From contig JBDKTJ010000068.1 in assembly GCA_039698075.1 (NCBI GenBank), forward strand, positions 1 through 11,578: 11,578 nt of DNA, written 5' to 3'. The stretch's first letter is position 1; every line of letters begins with the position of its first letter. The notes under the pieces are model-generated. The model made no database searches. It was not told the DNA's origin and saw only the letters and a list, made by a program, of their open reading frames with translations. This DNA is from JAJFVC01 sp039698075 (GTDB lineage Bacteria; Planctomycetota; Planctomycetia; Pirellulales; Thermoguttaceae). Below, in pieces: positions 1-6,729 of the stretch. The translations under genes were made by a program, and so were the position numbers.

Positions 1-487
1 GAATGCGTTTTTTTTCCGCCTCCCAATCGAGCCGTGGCTCCTGACGCGCTTGACGCGTCAACCGCGAGGCCGTCGATCGGGTTTTGGCCAACCGCTCCTG
101 GAGGTCGACGATTTGGCTCTTTGCCTGCCGCAACTCCTCCGTTGCAGCCTCCTGACGCCGCCGAAGTTCCTCGTTCGCCAGACCGGGCTCGCGGTCCTCC
201 GCGGCTGCCAGACGCTGCTGCGCCTCGGCCAGTTGCGATTCGGCTTGGGCCAGCCGCGCAGCCAGTGTGTCGCTCGATGCCTGAAAGTGTTCCGAACGCT
301 CTCGTTGCTCTTGAAGTTCTTCTTCAAGCCGTCGCAACTCTTGCTCGATGAACCGCTCGGCCTGCTCCAATCGCGTTTGCTGCGCGGCCAGATATTCGCG
401 CATCCGCTCGCGCTGAACGTGAATTGCGTCGTTCAACGAAGCGGCCCACGTTTCGGAACCGGCGGTATCCAGGGGAGAGATGTCCAT
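1..487 (-). CDS. Coiled-coil protein, C-terminus cut by window edge
   Basis: An open minus-strand frame runs from an ATG at 485-487 off the left edge, giving 162 codons and no stop inside the window. The protein begins MDISPLDTAGSETWAASLND. From about residue 25 it becomes an almost uninterrupted Glu/Gln/Arg/Leu/Ala-rich heptad pattern (for example RLEEELQEQRERSEHF and RLAQAESQLAEAQQRL), typical of a long coiled coil. No enzymatic motif, signal peptide or membrane segment is visible in the part seen. No strong Shine-Dalgarno precedes the ATG; a later start is possible, but the coding signal is continuous from here. It lies about 150 bp downstream of the DUF1570 gene on the same strand, so co-transcription is possible. 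Function is not recognised; a structural or scaffold role would be a guess. Confidence 0.75.
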   Translation of the reverse strand, partial: MDISPLDTAGSETWAASLNDAIHVQRERMREYLAAQQTRLEQAERFIEQELRRLEEELQEQRERSEHFQASSDTLAARLAQAESQLAEAQQRLAAAEDREPGLANEELRRRQEAATEELRQAKSQIVDLQERLAKTRSTASRLTRQARQEPRLDWEAEKKRI

Positions 488-635
488 ACGACCCGTAATT
501 TCAACGTCAAGGCCAACTCAAGCCGCCGGCAAACTCCGCACAACCGAAAAAATCGGATCGGCGGTTCCTACGCCGGCAGCCTCTGCCTCAACTCATCTAT
601 AGGTCACGTTCCAAGAAAGGCAACCATGCCCAAAG

Positions 636-1712
636 CTACTGAAATCCCCCGAGAAACTTCAGCAGCCGGGCTTCAAGCATCCGCCAGTCGCCGCCGAAAA
701 CCGCCTTGAAATCGGCCAGCCGCTCGGCGGACGCGTACGTGCTGAAATTCGGGCGTCCGGCGGTCCGCTTCAGGTAGTCCGCGTAACGGCGCGGTTCGGT
801 TTCGGCCAGGAAAAAGCTCAACGCCCAGGCCTCGGCGTAGGCCGACAACGTATCCGCCTGAAACGGTGCGTCGGACGCCACCAACGCAACGAGCGATTCC
901 GGCCGATGACGCGGCGCCACGCGACGGCGAAACTCCTCGAGCCGCCGCCGATTCACCCGATCCTCGGGCCTCGGATGATTGTGCGGATCATACACGCCGG
1001 GCGCCTCGAAAAGCATCGCCAGGCCTTCGGCCACCCACACCGGCGGCGGAGCGAACCGGTTGTGAACGCCGGTGTTGAACGCCGTCTGGTGCGCGGCCTC
1101 ATGGATCAGCACCGAAGCGTTTTGCTGCCATGAGCCCGACTCGGACCGACCGCCCATGTCGTACAACGCGATCCGATTGGAAGCCAGATCGTAATAACCT
1201 TGCACGCCGGCCGTCGACAGACCGGTCTGCGCGGCGGCCAATCGGGCGAACTCGGACCGGTCGGCGCACACCACGCCGACCAACGGACACGGCGGCGACG
1301 ACAACGCGAAACCGCGAACCGAAAAATAACGGACGAACGAGCGATATAAGTCCTCGAATCGCTGGGCCCAACGGTCGCGCTGGCCCTTTGGATGCGCGAC
1401 CAGATAGCGGTCCGTGCCGCTCACTTCATAGTCCTGCCCCAATTCTCGAAGCAGCACGGCGCGAAACTCCGACAGCGGGTAGCTCTGGAACCGATCGGAG
1501 GTTTTTTTGAAATCGACGGCCTCTTGCGGCGGAAATCGCCAAAGCCGCCCGTCGCGGCCCAACAGCCGGACCTCTTGCCGATTCCAGCTCAACGGCACGC
1601 CTTCAATCGTGCGGCCTCGCAACGACAGTTCGACCATCGCCCCCGACGGTTCGTCGGCCCAGGCTCCCGCGACCCCCAGCGCAACCGCCAAAACGCACGG
1701 CAGAATCCGCAT
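636..1712 (-). CDS. Secreted DUF1570 family putative zinc metallopeptidase
   Basis: A 358-residue protein starting at an N-terminal signal peptide (MRILPCVLAVALGVAGAWA, probable cleavage after AWA), so it is likely exported. The middle is unremarkable. A gluzincin signature lies near residues 204-208 (HEAAH), followed by WVAEG with a candidate third zinc ligand Glu near 229. This arrangement, and the text around it, matches DUF1570 proteins, which are abundant in planctomycetes and annotated as peptidase-like with unknown substrates. I chose the ATG at 1712 because it opens the signal peptide; a longer in-frame extension to 1895 would bury it. The start lies 5 bp after the stop of the small coiled-coil gene, and an AAGGA sits inside that gene's 3' end, so the two are probably translated from one transcript. 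Zinc binding and proteolysis are inferred from the motif only. Confidence 0.85.
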   Translation of the reverse strand: MRILPCVLAVALGVAGAWADEPSGAMVELSLRGRTIEGVPLSWNRQEVRLLGRDGRLWRFPPQEAVDFKKTSDRFQSYPLSEFRAVLLRELGQDYEVSGTDRYLVAHPKGQRDRWAQRFEDLYRSFVRYFSVRGFALSSPPCPLVGVVCADRSEFARLAAAQTGLSTAGVQGYYDLASNRIALYDMGGRSESGSWQQNASVLIHEAAHQTAFNTGVHNRFAPPPVWVAEGLAMLFEAPGVYDPHNHPRPEDRVNRRRLEEFRRRVAPRHRPESLVALVASDAPFQADTLSAYAEAWALSFFLAETEPRRYADYLKRTAGRPNFSTYASAERLADFKAVFGGDWRMLEARLLKFLGGFQ

Positions 1713-1717
1713 GGCGA

Positions 1718-1888
1718 TCAAGCGTCCTTGAGCTTGGCCAATTCCGTCTCGGCGGCGGCCAACTGTTGTTCGAGCGACTTCAATTCGTTGGGATCGTCCA
1801 TTTGTTTGCGGGCCCCGGCCAATTGCTGCCGAAGGGCCTGAATCCGCTGCTGAAGCACGTGCGTCTTTTTCTTGACTTTTTTGTCCAT
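1718..1888 (-). CDS. Small lysine-rich coiled-coil protein (56 aa)
   Basis: A short gene encoding 56 residues, beginning MDKKVKKKTHVLQQRIQALR and ending TELAKLKDA. It is Lys-rich at the N-terminus and then forms two Leu/Gln/Ala helices separated by a DDPNE turn, which suggests a small helical hairpin or a dimerising coiled coil. The ATG at 1888 is preceded by AAGGAA at a workable distance, which supports this start over longer in-frame extensions. It lies 53 bp after the CCA-adding enzyme gene and 5 bp before the DUF1570 gene, all on one strand, so a three-gene transcript is likely. I have the impression that similar short proteins occur in Pirellula-like genomes, but I cannot name a family. 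Function unknown. Confidence 0.75.
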   Translation of the reverse strand: MDKKVKKKTHVLQQRIQALRQQLAGARKQMDDPNELKSLEQQLAAAETELAKLKDA

Positions 1889-1941
1889 GAGACATTCCTT
1901 GCGTCTAAATGAACCAACTGCCGCAACATCACAAGCGTTTT

Positions 1942-3189
1942 CTACGCTTCGCCCGCTCTCCACTGCTGAATCCGCCGCAATGCGTCTTCCTTCGAATGAA
2001 TCTCGTCGTCCAACTGCGCATCGCGCGCCCGCTGGAGCCAACCTTTGAACTGCGGACCGGGCGGAATCCCTTCGGCCAGCAAGTCGTCGCCGGTCACCAA
2101 CGGCGCGGGATCCATCTGACCGCGGCGCTGCTCGATTTGCATGTGGCACCACGCCACGACGTCCGACCAGCCGCGAGCCTCGGCCCAGGCCAACAGATCG
2201 GCGGCGCCCTCGTCGATCAACAACGGTTGGAGCGACGACCAACGCATCGTCGAGGCCTCGCGCAACGCGTCGCCGTGTTCGACGAGCCAGACGACGCGGT
2301 CGGTCTCTTTGTTCGAAAGCCGCCAGCGACGACAAACGGCCATCGCGCCGGTCGAATCGACCGCCGAATGCAACATCACGGCCAAAGCCAGCGGAAACCC
2401 GCAAGGATCGGGCAATCGCGCCAGCGCGGCCAGCGACGCCTCCAAACGTTCCGACGACGGCGGATCGTGTGGAATCACCTCCGGCAGCAACGGCTCGGTC
2501 AGCCCCGTTTCCAAAAGCAACCGGATGCCATCCGCGCGATGGGCGTCGACCAACAGCCGCCGCATCTCCATGGCGATGCGTTCGGGACTGACCGCGCGGA
2601 TGTCGCCGGCCATTCGCCCGATCGCGCGTCGCACCTCGTCATCGACCGTCAACTGGTAGGTCGCGGCAAACCGCACGGCCCGAAGCATCCGCAGCTTGTC
2701 TTCAGCGAATCGCTGCCCGGCGTCGCCGATCGCACGGAGCCGACGATCCGCCAGGTCTTGTTGACCGCCGACGAAGTCGATCACGCGGTCCTCGATCGGA
2801 TCGTAAAAGAGCCCGTTGATCGTGAAATCGCGGCGTGAGGCGTCCTCTTCGGCCGAACTGAACGTAACGCTGTCGGGATGGCGGCCATCGCTGTACGCGG
2901 CGTCGCGGCGGAACGTGGTCACCTCGACCGTGCCGGCCGTCCTGGGCCCCAACACCGCAATGACGCCGAACGCCGCTCCGATGGCCAACGTGCGACGTCG
3001 GCCGAAAAGCTGCCGGACCTGGTCGGGCGTGGCGTTGGTGGCCACGTCGTAGTCCTTCGGCGTTCGGTTCAACCGTTGATCGCGGACGCAGCCGCCGGCC
3101 CAATAAGCCTCAAACCCGGCTTCGCGCAGCCGGCCGACCACCTCGGCGGCGAATCGACGTTGTCCCTCGGGCGTGGGCATGATTTGCAT
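1942..3189 (-). CDS. cca: CCA tRNA nucleotidyltransferase
   Basis: Class II nucleotidyltransferase that adds or repairs the 3' CCA of tRNAs using CTP and ATP, in the cytoplasm. From the ATG at 3189 it is 415 residues. The head domain shows the GG-x-VRD motif (GGCVRDQRLNRTPKDYD, residues 32-48, with the catalytic Asp pair in DYD), RRDFTINGL at 119-127, and LRAIGDAGQRFAEDKLRMLR followed by AVRFA at 151-175; then SPERIAMEMRRLL. The C-terminal half is helical and ends with a PLVTGDDLLAEGIPPGPQF segment common in this family. An in-frame ATG at 3180 is an equally possible start. A longer form from 3288 adds 33 residues with no family resemblance and I do not favour it. Poly(A) polymerase is the main alternative in this superfamily. 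The tRNA gene in this window lacks an encoded CCA, consistent with an essential role. Confidence 0.93.
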   Translation of the reverse strand: MQIMPTPEGQRRFAAEVVGRLREAGFEAYWAGGCVRDQRLNRTPKDYDVATNATPDQVRQLFGRRRTLAIGAAFGVIAVLGPRTAGTVEVTTFRRDAAYSDGRHPDSVTFSSAEEDASRRDFTINGLFYDPIEDRVIDFVGGQQDLADRRLRAIGDAGQRFAEDKLRMLRAVRFAATYQLTVDDEVRRAIGRMAGDIRAVSPERIAMEMRRLLVDAHRADGIRLLLETGLTEPLLPEVIPHDPPSSERLEASLAALARLPDPCGFPLALAVMLHSAVDSTGAMAVCRRWRLSNKETDRVVWLVEHGDALREASTMRWSSLQPLLIDEGAADLLAWAEARGWSDVVAWCHMQIEQRRGQMDPAPLVTGDDLLAEGIPPGPQFKGWLQRARDAQLDDEIHSKEDALRRIQQWRAGEA

Positions 3190-3286
3190 TGTGAGGGTTT
3201 TGCCGTCGTTCGACAAGCACGGCCGTGTGATCTCAACTTGACATTTGCCGGTAAATATCACTCTCCACAGTTTGAGAACTTCGGTC

Positions 3287-3309
3287 AAAAACCATTTTCG
3301 AGATGGCTT
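3287..3309 (-). terminator. Probable intrinsic terminator after the dCTP deaminase cassette
   Basis: Read on the minus strand, AAGCCAT and ATGGTTT pair over 7 bp (one G-U) around a 7-nt loop, and the run of T continues as TTTTTG. It lies about 20 bp after the dCTP deaminase stop and before the CCA gene, so it would separate the cassette from the backbone operon. The stem is short and not GC-rich, so termination may be partial. Confidence 0.45.
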
Positions 3310-3331
3310 CTATAATGTGCATCATGCGAGG

Positions 3332-3958
3332 TCAAGAGACTGGGGGGGAGGGGCAGCTTGCTCCACCCCAGAACATTATTTCTTTGTCATGGTCAATTCG
3401 ACTGAATTGTGGTCCGATGGGACAGTCGTACTTACCCTTGTCGTACTTTGCCGTGCCATCGGTAAGATGGAATACCAACTGAGCGATTCTGACGCCGGGA
3501 TAAAGCACTAGCGGTGCCTCACCACTGTTTACCAACTCCAATGTTATACAACCTTTGAAGCCTGGATCAACATTGCACGCGGTGGCAATGATCAACCCAA
3601 GCCTTCCCCAAGACGATCTGCCTTCGACAGTCGCCGCCAAATGTGTTGGGACAGATAAGTATTCAATGGTCGCGCCCAGAGCCAACTGGCCGGGATGAAT
3701 AATAAATTGTTCGTGAAGTGAAACACGGGTTTGATGTTGGGATCTATGAAGACTCCTTTGTAATTGTTCGCGCTGGGTTGCATCAATGTGGGTAACCGCA
3801 GCTCTCTGCAATACAATGAACTGATGCCCCAAACGAACATCAACGGATGATTGGCCGATTTGTCCTGCATCAAGCAGCGGCGTAATAACTAATGGATCAT
3901 CGAGACGATCTGGGCTGGTCATCTCCCTGCAAATTGCATCATGTGTCAGAATGCTCAT
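3332..3958 (-). CDS. dCTP deaminase-family protein
   Basis: A 208-residue member of the dCTP deaminase/dUTPase fold, which converts dCTP to dUTP (or to dUMP in bifunctional members). Visible motifs: SSVDVRLG near 37-44; HPGQLALG near 88-95; EGRSSWGRLG at 112-121, giving the conserved Ser115 and Arg119; ATACNVDPGFKG; and CITLELVNSG with the catalytic Glu141. The position held by His in the E. coli enzyme (TAH) is Cys here (TAC), and the loop before it is one residue shorter, more like bifunctional or dUTPase-like members. SRID near the C-terminus matches the family, followed by a 17-residue tail. The start overlaps the stop of the upstream gene by 4 bp (ATGA), with GGAG about 8 nt before it. 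It is the last gene of a three-gene cassette. Housekeeping dcd is possible, but the partners argue for an accessory role. Confidence 0.85.
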   Translation of the reverse strand: MSILTHDAICREMTSPDRLDDPLVITPLLDAGQIGQSSVDVRLGHQFIVLQRAAVTHIDATQREQLQRSLHRSQHQTRVSLHEQFIIHPGQLALGATIEYLSVPTHLAATVEGRSSWGRLGLIIATACNVDPGFKGCITLELVNSGEAPLVLYPGVRIAQLVFHLTDGTAKYDKGKYDCPIGPQFSRIDHDKEIMFWGGASCPSPPVS

Positions 3959-5376
3959 GGCAGTTGCTCCATCTGCTGGAAAGCGTCTTTTCCGGCATCG
4001 TATTCACGCCGCAACTCAACATCTTCAAATCCCTTCAGCATCAAACGGCAGCAACGAGAATAGCTCTTCATCGCCTGCTCCAGAGACGCATCGACAGATG
4101 CCTCGCATTTCAACTGATAGAGCCATGTAGCTATGGCTATGGAGGGTAACGAGGGTGATTTGGTCTGGCCTGGAGCCTTCGTGTCGCGAATCTCGCCGGG
4201 TGGTACCAGTAGCTCAAGGCTCCTTAGCAAGAATGGCACCTCATCAATGGTACTCAGCCAAACCATTCCTGCTGATGTGGCAATCTGTCGAATGTAGTTC
4301 CACGCATCCGGCAGAACTGCCTGGACTTCCTCGTAAGCTGTTTTTAATAATGGATTCTGGTTAATAGGGACTAAGTCGTCATTCTTGCGGATCTCTCTAA
4401 GAATCGTCTCACGATGTTCTGAGAGAATGTCGGCTGCCCATGAAGTCCTCTCGTCCTCTTTAAGGAGCGCAGCCAGTTTTTGGATGGGCGTGGTAGCCGT
4501 TCCTTCTAACCCTGCGTGAAATTGTTCAGCCTCGCCAATCACGGATTCACCAAATACGCGATGCATGACTTCGCGAATGCGATACCGGGGTGGCGGATAG
4601 AAAGAGCCATCCGAAGACGGAGCTTCGTCAAGGTTGCTCCCCATCTGGAATGCAATGCTCGCGAAGACCGCTGCTGGGCCAAATAGGATTGCGCAGCCCA
4701 TGTCGCACATCAACTCTTCAATCGCTCTTTGCCATGCGTACCGAACAAACTCGACCAATTTGTCGAGACGGTTCTTGGCCGGTGGTTGATTGAGGTGGGA
4801 AATCGCGGCTTTCAGCCGAGCTACAACACTCGGTGTTTGCGTGACAAAAAACTGCTGTAGGAGTGGGTGGAAAAGCTCATGCCCTATTAGAAGATGCAGA
4901 AAGGCATTGTGCTTGTGAATGATCGGCAGTTGGAGAATAGAGAATTGATGGATGGGCGACTTAGGAGTCGGATACCACCGAATGCTGTAGTTGAGAGCAT
5001 ACGTACAGGTAGTGAGAAGTTGACTTCCCTGGCTCAACTCTGATGCAATACGCTCGATGCTTGGAACCAAACTCCAGGGGACATTCTGAGTCTGGGCATT
5101 CTTCAAGGAATCAAGGCACGTAAGCTTGTTGATAAGTAAACGGTGCTGAGAACGTAACTCGTTGGTAACCCTTTGGGGATATTCTGGAAGAAAATCAGAG
5201 ATTGCCTGCTTGATCTGAAGCCTTTGCTGCTTCAGTTCCTCGATCAGACTGTCAATGAACTTAACGGCGACAGCCGAAGGATAGTGAAAGGATCGAGCCT
5301 GATCGAGTCGCTTTTCGAGACTATCCAGTTCGAAAGCAACGAGCATCTGCAACCGAGTGATGAGCGGTTTGTTCAT
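3955..5376 (-). CDS. Unknown protein with HExxH zinc-peptidase motif
   Basis: A 473-residue protein with no family I can name. Residues 1-135 are mostly helical and charged. HLLIGHELFHPLLQQF contains HELFH at 166-170, the zinc-binding HExxH of gluzincin peptidases. About 50 residues later, RAIEELMCDMGCAILFGPAA carries Glu220/Glu221 and Asp225, where such enzymes keep the third zinc ligand on a helix, followed by a hydrophobic stretch (about 228-243) that could be a buried helix rather than a membrane span. YPPPRYRIREVMH near 260-272 recalls the Pro-rich segment after the active site in other integral or cytoplasmic metallopeptidases. No signal peptide is seen. It sits 5 bp after the upstream gene and overlaps dCTP deaminase by ATGA, so the three are probably translationally coupled. 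Peptidase activity is inferred from the motif. Confidence 0.8.
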   Translation of the reverse strand: MNKPLITRLQMLVAFELDSLEKRLDQARSFHYPSAVAVKFIDSLIEELKQQRLQIKQAISDFLPEYPQRVTNELRSQHRLLINKLTCLDSLKNAQTQNVPWSLVPSIERIASELSQGSQLLTTCTYALNYSIRWYPTPKSPIHQFSILQLPIIHKHNAFLHLLIGHELFHPLLQQFFVTQTPSVVARLKAAISHLNQPPAKNRLDKLVEFVRYAWQRAIEELMCDMGCAILFGPAAVFASIAFQMGSNLDEAPSSDGSFYPPPRYRIREVMHRVFGESVIGEAEQFHAGLEGTATTPIQKLAALLKEDERTSWAADILSEHRETILREIRKNDDLVPINQNPLLKTAYEEVQAVLPDAWNYIRQIATSAGMVWLSTIDEVPFLLRSLELLVPPGEIRDTKAPGQTKSPSLPSIAIATWLYQLKCEASVDASLEQAMKSYSRCCRLMLKGFEDVELRREYDAGKDAFQQMEQLP

Positions 5377-5381
5377 GCCCT

Positions 5382-5861
5382 TCAGAAGCTTGCTAGGCTA
5401 GAACAGGGTAGAGAAGTTCCTCGCACATGTTGATCGGCGCGCGTACCCAAATCGTCACCTAGAGAATCAAAGAACCGCATACATTCTTCTATTGCGGCGT
5501 TGTTTGGGCGGTTGCCTTCAAGGAGGTCCTCCACCGTCGATCGCATTCGCCGTAGGTATTCAGTGAGGCTTTGATAGTCGGTTTCCTTGAACTCTCCCTG
5601 TTCGAGCCCGCCCTCATTCATCCGCGTGTCAACAGCCCAATTGAGTGGCCGCAAACTGGCGTGTAGGTTGGCGGAGTCGCCACAAGACATGAAAATTCCC
5701 CCAGCTTCTGCCGCTGACAAAAACTCGGCTACCCGCTCAAGCACCTGTCTGTCCCGAATAGGCTTGCCGATCATGAAGAGCTGGAGTTGTCCAGCAGCAC
5801 GAACTGCAATATCAGCACAGTCAACCAGCTCACCCAAGATTTGTCGATCTGCAATCGGCAT
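5382..5861 (-). CDS. Small helical protein of unknown function, first gene of the cassette
   Basis: A 159-residue protein starting MPIADRQILGELVDCADIAV. It reads as largely alpha-helical and acidic, with segments such as YLRRMRSTVEDLLEG and AAIEECMRFFDSLGDDLG. No catalytic motif, signal peptide or membrane segment is evident. I chose the ATG at 5861 because AGGAAA precedes it; a TTG at 5912 would add 17 residues without a clear ribosome site. It is the promoter-proximal gene, ending 5 bp before the HExxH protein. An adaptor, sensor or immunity-type partner of the peptidase would fit the order but is only inference. I recognise no family. Confidence 0.7.
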   Translation of the reverse strand: MPIADRQILGELVDCADIAVRAAGQLQLFMIGKPIRDRQVLERVAEFLSAAEAGGIFMSCGDSANLHASLRPLNWAVDTRMNEGGLEQGEFKETDYQSLTEYLRRMRSTVEDLLEGNRPNNAAIEECMRFFDSLGDDLGTRADQHVRGTSLPCSSLASF

Positions 5862-6091
5862 GGTTATTATTTCCTGTAACGGGCGAAAGAGAGATGTCCT
5901 AAGATATGGCAATCGTCTGCATTACCGCTGATGGATTTAACCAAACTCGTCTTGTTTCCGGGCTACTGGCACCAATTGTACTAAAAGATAGAATTTTCGG
6001 CTTTCAATGCAGAACATATAACACCTTGAGTGCATATTAATACCCCCCAGCAGGTGCCATATTCCATTGCCTTCAGCCGTCTTATCCTGCC

Positions 6092-6120
6092 ATTATAGAT
6101 AATGATTGACGGACTATAAT
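6092..6120. repeat. Inverted repeat with a -10-like box in each arm
   Basis: ATTATAG at 6092-6098 and CTATAAT at 6114-6120 are perfect 7-bp arms separated by 15 bp. Each arm contains TATAAT on one strand, so it could be an operator or a divergent promoter pair upstream of the cassette. No convincing -35 box was found for either. Confidence 0.4.
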
Positions 6121-6141
6121 CCTTGTACCTTAGCATAGCCA

Positions 6142-6188
6142 GATCAAGAATCAATCCAGCCCGACCTATTCGCCCTCAAATCTTGATC
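6142..6188. repeat. Inverted repeat GATCAAGA/TCTTGATC
   Basis: Perfect 8-bp arms at 6142-6149 and 6181-6188 with a 31-bp loop. It lies between the cassette and the tRNA-Leu terminator. No T-run follows, so it is not an intrinsic terminator; its role is unknown. Confidence 0.4.
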
Positions 6189-6273
6189 GCGTACAGTCGG
6201 GTTAACGGAGTAAGGCCAGGTCGGCTCGGTGTAATACACAAAAGGGAATGTGAGGAATTGCTTCCAGCCTAAC

Positions 6274-6309
6274 AAAAAAGGACTCACGTCGATTTGACGT
6301 AAGTCCTTT
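6274..6309 (-). terminator. Intrinsic terminator of tRNA-Leu
   Basis: On the minus strand, AAAGGACT and AGTCCTTT form an 8-bp outer stem, then a single mismatch, then GACGT/ACGTC close a 5-nt loop; a TTTTTT run follows immediately. It begins about 10 bp after the 3' end of tRNA-Leu, the expected place for its terminator. Confidence 0.85.
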
Positions 6310-6319
6310 CGTATCAAGG

Positions 6320-6404
6320 TGCCGAAGACAGGACTTGAACCTGCACTCCCTTGACGGGAACTAGGTCCTGAACCTAGCGCGTCTGCCAATTCCGCCACTT
6401 CGGC
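6320..6404 (-). tRNA. tRNA-Leu (anticodon CAG)
   Basis: An 85-nt class II tRNA on the minus strand. The acceptor arms GCCGAAG and CTTCGGC pair perfectly, with discriminator A at 6320. The anticodon stem CTAGG/CCTAG encloses the loop TTCAGGA, anticodon CAG with G37, as expected for Leu. A long variable arm (about TTCCCGTCAAGGGA) marks the Leu/Ser/Tyr class, and the T-arm contains GGTTCAAGTCC. CCA is not encoded: the discriminator is followed by CCT, so the 3' end must be completed by the CCA-adding enzyme. Confidence 0.95.
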
Positions 6405-6414
6405 GCACCTCTTC

Positions 6415-6443
6415 TTTTTAGGATGCCGCCTCTCGAAATGCAA
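6415..6443 (-). promoter_or_regulatory. Candidate promoter of tRNA-Leu
   Basis: On the minus strand, TTGCAT (6438-6443) and TAAAAA (6415-6420) are spaced 17 bp apart, each matching the sigma-70 consensus at 4 of 6 bases. The -10-like box ends 10 bp before the mature 5' end of the tRNA, a plausible leader length. The match is modest. Confidence 0.35.
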
Positions 6444-6595
6444 GGGCCGAGGTCCAAAAAACTGAAAGATTTGCCGATCCCATTCTCGCAGCAGCCCAGT
6501 GCATGCCCTCGCGCGGAACCATGCCGCATCTTGAAAAAACCGCCCGCAATCGCACGCAGGCATTACGATGTCGGCAAGACGCCCCAAGGCCACCG

Positions 6596-6615
6596 AAAAA
6601 AGACGGCGACCGCCG
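6596..6615 (-). terminator. Weak terminator-like hairpin downstream of the tRNA-Val fragment
   Basis: On the minus strand, CGGC and GCCG (6604-6615) form a short GC stem around GGTC, followed by TCTTTTTT. It lies about 55 bp beyond the 3' end of the tRNA-Val half, where the terminator of the original tRNA-Val gene would be expected. The stem is only 4-5 bp, so confidence is low. Confidence 0.3.
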
Positions 6616-6671
6616 AGACCGGCCGCAAAACCTTGAAGCGTCGGAGGTCTGTGGAATTGACCCCCAAACAG

Positions 6672-6711
6672 TGGGCGGTAATGGACTCGAACCATCGACC
6701 CCCAGCTTGTC
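6672..6711 (-). other. Attachment-site core: 3' half of a tRNA-Val (GAC)
   Basis: Read on the minus strand, these 40 bases reproduce tRNA positions 34-73: GAC as anticodon, AA, the 3' anticodon strand GCTGG, variable loop GGGTC, the T-arm GATGG-TTCGAGT-CCATT, acceptor strand ACCGCCC and discriminator A. The match stops exactly at the anticodon: the base before it is C where U33 is universal, and no 5' tRNA half follows. A 3' tRNA half ending in the anticodon loop is the classic footprint of a tyrosine-integrase element. The orientation places the element to the right of 6711 and the backbone to the left. Confidence 0.82.
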
Positions 6712-6729
6712 GAGCAACGGGACGCATGA

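Larger units (their letters stand above)
5862..6273. other. AT-richer non-coding spacer between cassette and tRNA-Leu terminator
   Basis: About 410 bp with no convincing gene. It must contain the promoter of the minus-strand cassette, but I cannot place one firmly: a TTGAAA lies on the minus strand near 5990, with only weak matches at the right distance. Two inverted repeats stand out and are listed separately. A minus-strand frame that continues from tRNA-Leu through this stretch looks like read-through, not a gene. Confidence 0.5.

Noticed and set aside
50..709. Plus-strand frame of 219 codons
   Set aside because: It is antisense to the coiled-coil gene, whose minus-strand frame has a far more natural composition.
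1718..2404. N-terminal extension of the 56-residue protein
   Set aside because: The extension is Arg-rich antisense-type sequence overlapping cca; the ATG at 1888 has a ribosome site.
3238..3260. TTGACA as a plus-strand promoter
   Set aside because: No -10 box lies at a usable distance, and no plus-strand gene follows.
3190..3340. Cassette as an element integrated at tRNA-Leu
   Set aside because: It lies on the correct side of the tRNA 3' end, but I find no repeated tRNA-Leu 3' end at the left edge of the cassette.
5382..5912. TTG start at 5912 for the first cassette gene
   Set aside because: The ATG at 5861 has AGGAAA upstream, while the TTG has no clear ribosome site.
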